DNA of 64,000 bases, taken from assembly GCA_014529385.2 (NCBI GenBank), contig CM043961.1, forward strand, positions 18,022,478 to 18,086,477. Reading direction: 5' to 3'. Made by a program: the position numbers and the translations under genes. The notes under the pieces are model-generated. The model did no database searches. It saw nothing but the letters and a program-made list of their open reading frames with translations, and was not told the DNA's origin. Shown here in pieces: positions 51,016 to 60,243 of the stretch. Position 1 is the stretch's first letter; every line of letters starts with the position of its first letter. Source of the DNA: Adiantum capillus-veneris (lineage: Eukaryota > Streptophyta > Polypodiopsida > Polypodiales > Pteridaceae).

Positions 51016-53787
51016 CTTTTCCCATAGTATTTTTTGATGGTAAAGTAAGAATACATTACCCTTGAGATAAATAATAAGATGAGATAGAAAGCTTATTTTT
51101 ATACTTACATATGTCACAGCACGACATCCACCCCCTCTAAACCTGCACATCCTCCGGCATGTGCCAACCTCATGGTAACTTGTGAAAGCAATTGTATCCC
51201 CTGTCATCCCATGACCTCCTCCAGGATCATATGGGTAACTCAAAAACTTATATTGTACTAAGCATTGAGATCCTCCGCATCTTTTAATTGCTCTCGGATC
51301 AGAAGGAATTGTTATATACATCTGTCTCCAAAACATCTGTAACAAATCTCCATTATGCGCAAAATCTTCATGACGTAGAGACATAAGTTCCTCATCCTCC
51401 TCTTCAAAAAACACTTCCAGGCTTCCTGTAATATACTTGAAAGATTTTTGAAACTGCACTTCAACCTTCTGACCAACCTGTAAATCCATATGTACCTCTT
51501 TCGCATAGAAGTCTGAATCTGCATCTTCATTCTCAAAAGAATCCTCTAGATAGCCTTTCTCAACATCGAGAGAAACCTCAGAAATGTGCATGGTAAACCT
51601 CTCATCAATTTTCTCACCTTTTACCAAATATCTCTCCAGCTTTATAGCATAAAACTTTGCATACCTCTCAAATATGGTGTCTAATTCCCTTTCCAAATCA
51701 TCCTGGTAGGTATGCTCCCGGTCACTTGTAACCGACTGCTCAAAAACCTCCTTGGAGTTAGTCTCTAACACAATATCTTCACCCCTTCTTCGTTTTTGAC
51801 TCATCGCTAAATTATCTTCAATTGAATCATGTCTCCACTCTTCTAGGGAGAACCCTTCCTCATTACATGGCTCTGGTGTCAGCGTAGAGCTAGCATCCTC
51901 TTCTTGCTTCAAGGAATCACCATGTATACCCTTCCTATCCATAGCAGATAGATGCTCACAAACCTGCTTGCAATTTATACCCTGTGACACAAGACCTAAA
52001 TCCCTTTTATACCTCAGATATTGTTTGCATACCTGCAGGCAACCCTGTATAGTAGGCACTTTATGGCAAGCATCTTTATTTGCATCTTCACACAGATAAG
52101 AAATATCACCCCAATCACAGACCATATCCTGAGAGGTTTCTTGCTCTTCTGCTCTATCCTCTGATGTCACTTCAACCTGTATAGCATTCCCAAACACTTC
52201 TCTATCTTTGATTTGTGAATCTTGAAGATTCATAGCTTCATCTGCAGAACCCCAATCATCATGCAGAAAATGTGCATCTGTCATTCCTTTTGTTGGCTCT
52301 TTCTTCTTTCCTATTGTAGACTCCTGCATGAGTACTTCAGGTGGAGATGCTCCTTGTGTTGAGGGTGTTTGAGAAGGCATTGAGTCGCTTCTTCCCCCAC
52401 TTCTAGAAGCTCTTTTTGATGGTCCTTCATCAGCATTCTCATGTCTGCGCTTCTCTTCTACAATTGCCTCATTTTGTTGGCATTTTGTAATGTAGGCATG
52501 CACTGACAATGAGTCCACTGGATCATTCCATCCTGTTTCTAAACGTACGCAATCACCTGCTTCATGTAGAATCTCTTTTGTAAGCTTTCCCTTTTTAGCT
52601 AATTGCATGACATTTGGCCGAATTTGACCATGATGGTCACTCACTTCTTCATCACAAAAATGTTCAATTTTGACTCCATAAGTAGCTGCCTCAACTGAAG
52701 AGGTGGCATGCTTGGTTGCCATATCTTCAACTAAGGTTTGCATTCCCCCCTTCCCAAAGTTAGTTCTCAAGGGTAGACATGTCTCTCTTAAGTGGATTTT
52801 ACCATCCTTAAAAAAGACAACATCTTTTGACAATGCATCACTAAAATCATCACAATCCCTTCTTACATGGTATGTACTATCACACCAAATACATCTATTA
52901 ACAAACCCTTCTTTGGGCTGTTGTCTTTGCCTAGGAAGTGGCCCTGATGGTTGGCCTTTTTCTTCAAGCTTTGCAAACTTCACCTTCAAGTCACGCATTC
53001 CCTTCACAAGTTCATCTAGCATGGACTCATCAAACTTAGGAGCGATAAAAGTAGGCTTTACCATTTTGTCAGAAGTTGAGGTGGAAGGACTTGTAGTGTT
53101 TACTACCATCTTGTCCCTTCTTCTTTGTCGTTTGGCAAGCAGTGAGACAGCACCTTCAACCTCATTCCAGTCGGTCTTTAGTCCTTGCTCAGCATCTTTA
53201 TCTTCAAGAAGAAGCTCCAAATTTTCTTGAAACTCTTTACCTGCAGCTTGTAAGAAAAGATCTGTCTTCTCTGCATCTAGTGTGGCCCTTTCTGTCCTAG
53301 TGAGTTGTGCATAGGGCCGCTCAAATTCCCTAAGTAGCTCTGTTATTGATAGTCCTTGCTTTGGCTTGACTACCCATTCTAAGAATGTCCTTTTGGTCAC
53401 TCTCTCAGAGTCCTCCATGAAATATTCCTCCTTTAAAGCTACTTTGAGTTCTTCCCAATTTCTCCCATGCCCATCTTTAATTGCCCTAACATGCTCCCTA
53501 ATTTCTGGAGCAACAACTAGCTCAAAGCTTTGAATCATCTCACCTTCTGACACGCGATGCAGCTCCATCTCCTTCACATACTCGCGTAAGTACTTGGTTA
53601 CATCTTTGCCATTGAACTGATCCATTCTGTTGACAACCGCTTGTATGGCCTTCGTTGCTGAAATCTCCCTTCTTTCAGTAGCATGTTGTTGTTGCATGAA
53701 CATTGCAAATGCTTGAAACATTTGCATTGTTGCTGGGTCAAAATGCATACCCTGTTGCTCAACATGATCACCCATGGTTACCCACAA
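51007..53787 (-). CDS. Gag-plus-unknown ORF, 926 aa, array copy 1
   Basis: Residues 55-220 read as a Gag capsid-like domain (FNGKDVTKYLREYVKEMEL, NWEELKVALKEEYF, GLSITELLREFERPYAQLT). A CCHC zinc knuckle CIWCDSTYHVRRDC is at 299-312. The remaining ~610 residues are acidic and unlike known pol domains; protease, RT and integrase motifs are absent. The last ~70 residues include a Gly/Cys-rich stretch (GTCRRMCRFRGGGCRAV) and a hydrophobic end. Translation could begin at Met1 or at Met5 (MGDHVEQQG). The stop codon TAG lies inside the LTR. Gag would form particles; the C-terminal role is unknown. Confidence 0.85.
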   Translation of the reverse strand: MWVTMGDHVEQQGMHFDPATMQMFQAFAMFMQQQHATERREISATKAIQAVVNRMDQFNGKDVTKYLREYVKEMELHRVSEGEMIQSFELVVAPEIREHVRAIKDGHGRNWEELKVALKEEYFMEDSERVTKRTFLEWVVKPKQGLSITELLREFERPYAQLTRTERATLDAEKTDLFLQAAGKEFQENLELLLEDKDAEQGLKTDWNEVEGAVSLLAKRQRRRDKMVVNTTSPSTSTSDKMVKPTFIAPKFDESMLDELVKGMRDLKVKFAKLEEKGQPSGPLPRQRQQPKEGFVNRCIWCDSTYHVRRDCDDFSDALSKDVVFFKDGKIHLRETCLPLRTNFGKGGMQTLVEDMATKHATSSVEAATYGVKIEHFCDEEVSDHHGQIRPNVMQLAKKGKLTKEILHEAGDCVRLETGWNDPVDSLSVHAYITKCQQNEAIVEEKRRHENADEGPSKRASRSGGRSDSMPSQTPSTQGASPPEVLMQESTIGKKKEPTKGMTDAHFLHDDWGSADEAMNLQDSQIKDREVFGNAIQVEVTSEDRAEEQETSQDMVCDWGDISYLCEDANKDACHKVPTIQGCLQVCKQYLRYKRDLGLVSQGINCKQVCEHLSAMDRKGIHGDSLKQEEDASSTLTPEPCNEEGFSLEEWRHDSIEDNLAMSQKRRRGEDIVLETNSKEVFEQSVTSDREHTYQDDLERELDTIFERYAKFYAIKLERYLVKGEKIDERFTMHISEVSLDVEKGYLEDSFENEDADSDFYAKEVHMDLQVGQKVEVQFQKSFKYITGSLEVFFEEEDEELMSLRHEDFAHNGDLLQMFWRQMYITIPSDPRAIKRCGGSQCLVQYKFLSYPYDPGGGHGMTGDTIAFTSYHEVGTCRRMCRFRGGGCRAVTYVSIKISFLSHLIIYLKGNVFLLYHQKILWEKCQ
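51016..51025 (-). promoter_or_regulatory. Polypurine tract, copy 1
   Basis: On the element strand ATGGGAAAAG directly precedes the LTR start TGTCAATAG; identical tracts lie at 55630-55639 and 60244-60253. It overlaps the gag reading frame. Confidence 0.75.
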
Positions 53788-53803
53788 ACTCTCACCCTAG
53801 CAG

Positions 53804-53822
53804 ATTCGCGTCGGGTTCACCA
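53804..53822 (-). promoter_or_regulatory. Primer binding site candidate, copy 1
   Basis: Element strand TGGTGAACCCGACGCGAAT begins six bases after the LTR end CGACA. It starts with the TGG expected opposite a tRNA CCA. I cannot assign the tRNA species. Copies lie at 58418-58436 and 63032-63050. Confidence 0.65.
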
Positions 53823-53828
53823 AAAATA

Positions 53829-55629
53829 TGTCGAGAAATTTGCGGTCTTGCCAGGAAAGCACCGGGCTTATGGCTGTGAGAGTTTGTGAGAGAACTCAAC
53901 AAAAACTATTTGAAGGAGTTAAACCATAGATGCCATGAAGACTAGGGTTTGGAAAGAAGTGCAATCAAAGAAGACTCACTCTTTCTCTCTTGCACTCACA
54001 CACACAAAGAAGAACGCAAAAGAGAATGTCAAAACAATACGAAGATGAAAACATCAAGGCTATGGTCATATCGTATCATGGGTAATATGAAAGGGTTAAT
54101 GGATGAGTTAATGGCATTCAATCTTGGCTTACCAAATAGGCTACGAATTGTTCTTTGGAATTGTAGTTTTGTGCTTACCATAATATATATATTTTGTCTA
54201 GTGATTGGGATTAATTGTGTGTACAAATCCTCTTGGTTCATAGCAAGATAACTACGCTTACATCAAAAGAAAAATTATAGTCTATGAGAGGTAGTATGAT
54301 GGGATCCGGTGATAGAAGTATTTCATTGAGCCTTTCAGGGCCAAAGAGAAACACTATACGTTGTTGAAAGTGTATCTTACGGCTAATCCATACGTTAATT
54401 CCAATAGATCGTACAGAGTGAAAGCGATAGAAATGATCATCATGTGGGTTATTCATCTAGGATAGTATGTGAGAAATGTAGATATGAGAGAAGTGAAGAG
54501 ATGAGAAGTTTCCCTCCCAAGCCCTATTCTTGCCCGTAGGCAATAAGGATACTGCGGGGAGAGATGTACCTGTAGCAAGGAGAACCTAGAGAGGATGAAT
54601 GAATGAGAGAGATATGTTTGGTTAAGGGGATGAGATTAGATACATATATATATGTTGGATTAGAGATGAAAATGAAAACAACAAGAAATCAAGAAAACAT
54701 CAATGTAGAACACATCTTACTTGAAACCCTTCGGCACCATTATTGATGGAGAGAGAAGAAGAGTGGATAATTCCACTTTGATTGATACGCCAAGTACAAC
54801 ACCTTCTTTGATTAGAGTTGATCCTCCAAGGATGGCATACAAGAATGGCTAGTTTTCCTCTAGGAGAAAGTGTAGGCTTGGGCTTATGTTAATGGGGCTA
54901 AGTACAATTAGGCATTACTACTCACTCCCTCAAGAATTCCTCTCATCAATGGCTTGAATGCTTCCGTTCCTTCCAAGGAAGAAGAGGTCCCCTTTTATAG
55001 GTGAAGGGAACCCACAAGGGTTTACACAAGAAGAGAGGAGCCAGTGTGAATGGGAATTGGAAAAGTTGGAAATGAGCTGTCCCTGCATGATGTGGGCAGA
55101 CTGGGGTCCAGTATTTTGATCATATCTCCTCAACCGTGGCTCCAAATAAAAATGTAAAAATATGGGCAGAAACTTCAGCTCATTAGCTACGATTTTCATT
55201 TTAAAATCATTCTCCAATTCGGATTGGAACCTTGTGTAAAAAATTCATCAAAATAGGGTCCATTTATGGCAGCAAAAGTCTTCATGTGGTCTCCTTAGCC
55301 TTGACTTTCATTTAATTCCCAAGGACACCTCATGCCATATGAAAGCATGACATTTCTCCTTGACAAAGTTTTGTAACCATGCTTGCAATAATGCATTAAA
55401 ATAAGTGTATCTTTGAAATCATGCCACCTAGTGTCCCACTAGGATTTGATTCCCTCCTAGTAGATATTTAAAAAGAAATATAAGAAAAATATGAAAAATA
55501 CATAGAATACATATAGATTGGAGTTTACCCTAGATATAGGATCTAGCTAGGGTGTGAGATGATAATGAGATGGTAGAAATAAAGAGTCAATGCTTTTTGC
55601 CCCAAGTTAAAGAGGCGGAGCTATTGACA
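53829..55629 (-). repeat. LTR 2 of the tandem array (shared between units)
   Basis: The same 1801-bp repeat as LTR 1 at an offset of 4614 bp, with G at 54473 and T at 55051. It serves as 5' LTR of the gag unit to its left and 3' LTR of the one to its right. Confidence 0.93.
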
Positions 55630-58401
55630 CTTTTCCCATAGTATTTTTTGATGGTAAAGTAAGAATACATTACCCTTGAGATAAATAATAAGATGAGATA
55701 GAAAGCTTATTTTTATACTTACATATGTCACAGCACGACATCCACCCCCTCTAAACCTGCACATCCTCCGGCATGTGCCAACCTCATGGTAACTTGTGAA
55801 AGCAATTGTATCCCCTGTCATCCCATGACCTCCTCCAGGATCATATGGGTAACTCAAAAACTTATATTGTACTAAGCATTGAGATCCTCCGCATCTTTTA
55901 ATTGCTCTCGGATCAGAAGGAATTGTTATATACATCTGTCTCCAAAACATCTGTAACAAATCTCCATTATGCGCAAAATCTTCATGACGTAGAGACATAA
56001 GTTCCTCATCCTCCTCTTCAAAAAACACTTCCAGGCTTCCTGTAATATACTTGAAAGATTTTTGAAACTGCACTTCAACCTTCTGACCAACCTGTAAATC
56101 CATATGTACCTCTTTCGCATAGAAGTCTGAATCTGCATCTTCATTCTCAAAAGAATCCTCTAGATAGCCTTTCTCAACATCGAGAGAAACCTCAGAAATG
56201 TGCATGGTAAACCTCTCATCAATTTTCTCACCTTTTACCAAATATCTCTCCAGCTTTATAGCATAAAACTTTGCATACCTCTCAAATATGGTGTCTAATT
56301 CCCTTTCCAAATCATCCTGGTAGGTATGCTCCCGGTCACTTGTAACCGACTGCTCAAAAACCTCCTTGGAGTTAGTCTCTAACACAATATCTTCACCCCT
56401 TCTTCGTTTTTGACTCATCGCTAAATTATCTTCAATTGAATCATGTCTCCACTCTTCTAGGGAGAACCCTTCCTCATTACATGGCTCTGGTGTCAGCGTA
56501 GAGCTAGCATCCTCTTCTTGCTTCAAGGAATCACCATGTATACCCTTCCTATCCATAGTAGATAGATGCTCACAAACCTGCTTGCAATTTATACCCTGTG
56601 ACACAAGACCTAAATCCCTTTTATACCTCAGATATTGTTTGCATACCTGCAGGCAACCCTGTATAGTAGGCACTTTATGGCAAGCATCTTTATTTGCATC
56701 TTCACACAGATAAGAAATATCACCCCAATCACAGACCATATCCTGAGAGGTTTCTTGCTCTTCTGCTCTATCCTCTGATGTCACTTCAACCTGTATAGCA
56801 TTCCCAAACACTTCTCTATCTTTGATTTGTGAATCTTGAAGATTCATAGCTTCATCTGCAGAACCCCAATCATCATGCAGAAAATGTGCATCTGTCATTC
56901 CTTTTGTTGGCTCTTTCTTCTTTCCTATTGTAGACTCCTGCATGAGTACTTCAGGTGGAGATGCTCCTTGTGTTGAGGGTGTTTGAGAAGGCATTGAGTC
57001 GCTTCTTCCCCCACTTCTAGAAGCTCTTTTTGATGGTCCTTCATCAGCATTCTCATGTCTGCGCTTCTCTTCTACAATTGCCTCATTTTGTTGGCATTTT
57101 GTAATGTAGGCATGCACTGACAATGAGTCCACTGGATCATTCCATCCTGTTTCTAAACGTACGCAATCACCTGCTTCATGTAGAATCTCTTTTGTAAGCT
57201 TTCCCTTTTTAGCTAATTGCATGACATTTGGCCGAATTTGACCATGATGGTCACTCACTTCTTCATCACAAAAATGTTCAATTTTGACTCCATAAGTAGC
57301 TGCCTCAACTGAAGAGGTGGCATGCTTGGTTGCCATATCTTCAACTAAGGTTTGCATTCCCCCCTTCCCAAAGTTAGTTCTCAAGGGTAGACATGTCTCT
57401 CTTAAGTGGATTTTACCATCCTTAAAAAAGACAACATCTTTTGACAATGCATCACTAAAATCATCACAATCCCTTCTTACATGGTATGTACTATCACACC
57501 AAATACATCTATTAACAAACCCTTCTTTGGGCTGTTGTCTTTGCCTAGGAAGTGGCCCTGATGGTTGGCCTTTTTCTTCAAGCTTTGCAAACTTCACCTT
57601 CAAGTCACGCATTCCCTTCACAAGTTCATCTAGCATGGACTCATCAAACTTAGGAGCGATAAAAGTAGGCTTTACCATTTTGTCAGAAGTTGAGGTGGAA
57701 GGACTTGTAGTGTTTACTACCATCTTGTCCCTTCTTCTTTGTCGTTTGGCAAGCAGTGAGACAGCACCTTCAACCTCATTCCAGTCGGTCTTTAGTCCTT
57801 GCTCAGCATCTTTATCTTCAAGAAGAAGCTCCAAATTTTCTTGAAACTCTTTACCTGCAGCTTGTAAGAAAAGATCTGTCTTCTCTGCATCTAGTGTGGC
57901 CCTTTCTGTCCTAGTGAGTTGTGCATAGGGCCGCTCAAATTCCCTAAGTAGCTCTGTTATTGATAGTCCTTGCTTTGGCTTGACTACCCATTCTAAGAAT
58001 GTCCTTTTGGTCACTCTCTCAGAGTCCTCCATGAAATATTCCTCCTTTAAAGCTACTTTGAGTTCTTCCCAATTTCTCCCATGCCCATCTTTAATTGCCC
58101 TAACATGCTCCCTAATTTCTGGAGCAACAACTAGCTCAAAGCTTTGAATCATCTCACCTTCTGACACGCGATGCAGCTCCATCTCCTTCACATACTCGCG
58201 TAAGTACTTGGTTACATCTTTGCCATTGAACTGATCCATTCTGTTGACAACCGCTTGTATGGCCTTCGTTGCTGAAATCTCCCTTCTTTCAGTAGCATGT
58301 TGTTGTTGCATGAACATTGCAAATGCTTGAAACATTTGCATTGTTGCTGGGTCAAAATGCATACCCTGTTGCTCAACATGATCACCCATGGTTACCCACA
58401 A
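55621..58401 (-). CDS. Gag-plus-unknown ORF, 926 aa, array copy 2
   Basis: Identical to copy 1 except for one residue: Ala in the motif LSAMDRKGIHG becomes Thr, caused by a C-to-T change at 56559 on the plus strand. The frame is fully open. Confidence 0.85.
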   Translation of the reverse strand: MWVTMGDHVEQQGMHFDPATMQMFQAFAMFMQQQHATERREISATKAIQAVVNRMDQFNGKDVTKYLREYVKEMELHRVSEGEMIQSFELVVAPEIREHVRAIKDGHGRNWEELKVALKEEYFMEDSERVTKRTFLEWVVKPKQGLSITELLREFERPYAQLTRTERATLDAEKTDLFLQAAGKEFQENLELLLEDKDAEQGLKTDWNEVEGAVSLLAKRQRRRDKMVVNTTSPSTSTSDKMVKPTFIAPKFDESMLDELVKGMRDLKVKFAKLEEKGQPSGPLPRQRQQPKEGFVNRCIWCDSTYHVRRDCDDFSDALSKDVVFFKDGKIHLRETCLPLRTNFGKGGMQTLVEDMATKHATSSVEAATYGVKIEHFCDEEVSDHHGQIRPNVMQLAKKGKLTKEILHEAGDCVRLETGWNDPVDSLSVHAYITKCQQNEAIVEEKRRHENADEGPSKRASRSGGRSDSMPSQTPSTQGASPPEVLMQESTIGKKKEPTKGMTDAHFLHDDWGSADEAMNLQDSQIKDREVFGNAIQVEVTSEDRAEEQETSQDMVCDWGDISYLCEDANKDACHKVPTIQGCLQVCKQYLRYKRDLGLVSQGINCKQVCEHLSTMDRKGIHGDSLKQEEDASSTLTPEPCNEEGFSLEEWRHDSIEDNLAMSQKRRRGEDIVLETNSKEVFEQSVTSDREHTYQDDLERELDTIFERYAKFYAIKLERYLVKGEKIDERFTMHISEVSLDVEKGYLEDSFENEDADSDFYAKEVHMDLQVGQKVEVQFQKSFKYITGSLEVFFEEEDEELMSLRHEDFAHNGDLLQMFWRQMYITIPSDPRAIKRCGGSQCLVQYKFLSYPYDPGGGHGMTGDTIAFTSYHEVGTCRRMCRFRGGGCRAVTYVSIKISFLSHLIIYLKGNVFLLYHQKILWEKCQ

Positions 58402-58442
58402 ACTCTCACCCTAGCAGATTCGCGTCGGGTTCACCAAAAATA

Positions 58443-60243
58443 TGTCGAGAAATTTGCGGTCTTGCCAGGAAAGCACCGGGCTTATGGCTGTGAGAGTTTG
58501 TGAGAGAACTCAACAAAAACTATTTGAAGGAGTTAAACCATAGATGCCATGAAGACTAGGGTTTGGAAAGAAGTGCAATCAAAGAAGACTCACTCTTTCT
58601 CTCTTGCACTCACACACACAAAGAAGAACGCAAAAGAGAATGTCAAAACAATACGAAGATGAAAACATCAAGGCTATGGTCATATCGTATCATGGGTAAT
58701 ATGAAAGGGTTAATGGATGAGTTAATGGCATTCAATCTTGGCTTACCAAATAGGCTACGAATTGTTCTTTGGAATTGTAGTTTTGTGCTTACCATAATAT
58801 ATATATTTTGTCTAGTGATTGGGATTAATTGTGTGTACAAATCCTCTTGGTTCATAGCAAGATAACTACGCTTACATCAAAAGAAAAATTATAGTCTATG
58901 AGAGGTAGTATGATGGGATCCGGTGATAGAAGTATTTCATTGAGCCTTTCAGGGCCAAAGAGAAACACTATACGTTGTTGAAAGTGTATCTTACGGCTAA
59001 TCCATACGTTAATTCCAATAGATCGTACAGAGTGAAAGCGATAGAAATGATCATCATGTGGGTTATTCATCTAGGATAGTATGTGAGAAATGTAGATATG
59101 AGAGAAGTGAAGAGATGAGAAGTTTCCCTCCCAAGCCCTATTCTTGCCCGTAGGCAATAAGGATACTGCGGGGAGAGATGTACCTGTAGCAAGGAGAACC
59201 TAGAGAGGATGAATGAATGAGAGAGATATGTTTGGTTAAGGGGATGAGATTAGATACATATATATATGTTGGATTAGAGATGAAAATGAAAACAACAAGA
59301 AATCAAGAAAACATCAATGTAGAACACATCTTACTTGAAACCCTTCGGCACCATTATTGATGGAGAGAGAAGAAGAGTGGATAATTCCACTTTGATTGAT
59401 ACGCCAAGTACAACACCTTCTTTGATTAGAGTTGATCCTCCAAGGATGGCATACAAGAATGGCTAGTTTTCCTCTAGGAGAAAGTGTAGGCTTGGGCTTA
59501 TGTTAATGGGGCTAAGTACAATTAGGCATTACTACTCACTCCCTCAAGAATTCCTCTCATCAATGGCTTGAATGCTTCCGTTCCTTCCAAGGAAGAAGAG
59601 GTCCCCTTTTATAGGTGAAGGGAACCCACAAGGGTTTACACAAGAAGAGAGGAGCCAGTGTGAATGGGAATTGGAAAAGTTGGAAATGAGCTGTCCCTGC
59701 ATGATGTGGGCAGACTGGGGTCCAGTATTTTGATCATATCTCCTCAACCGTGGCTCCAAATAAAAATGTAAAAATATGGGCAGAAACTTCAGCTCATTAG
59801 CTACGATTTTCATTTTAAAATCATTCTCCAATTCGGATTGGAACCTTGTGTAAAAAATTCATCAAAATAGGGTCCATTTATGGCAGCAAAAGTCTTCATG
59901 TGGTCTCCTTAGCCTTGACTTTCATTTAATTCCCAAGGACACCTCATGCCATATGAAAGCATGACATTTCTCCTTGACAAAGTTTTGTAACCATGCTTGC
60001 AATAATGCATTAAAATAAGTGTATCTTTGAAATCATGCCACCTAGTGTCCCACTAGGATTTGATTCCCTCCTAGTAGATATTTAAAAAGAAATATAAGAA
60101 AAATATGAAAAATACATAGAATACATATAGATTGGAGTTTACCCTAGATATAGGATCTAGCTAGGGTGTGAGATGATAATGAGATGGTAGAAATAAAGAG
60201 TCAATGCTTTTTGCCCCAAGTTAAAGAGGCGGAGCTATTGACA
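58443..60243 (-). repeat. LTR 3 of the tandem array (shared between units)
   Basis: It has the same variants as LTR 2 at the two diagnostic sites, and no other difference was noticed by eye. Confidence 0.93.

Noticed and set aside
52703..53230. Plus-strand 175-aa frame, repeated at 57317 and 61931
   Set aside because: It is antisense to the gag domain and zinc knuckle of the 926-aa ORF; the repetition reflects the array only.
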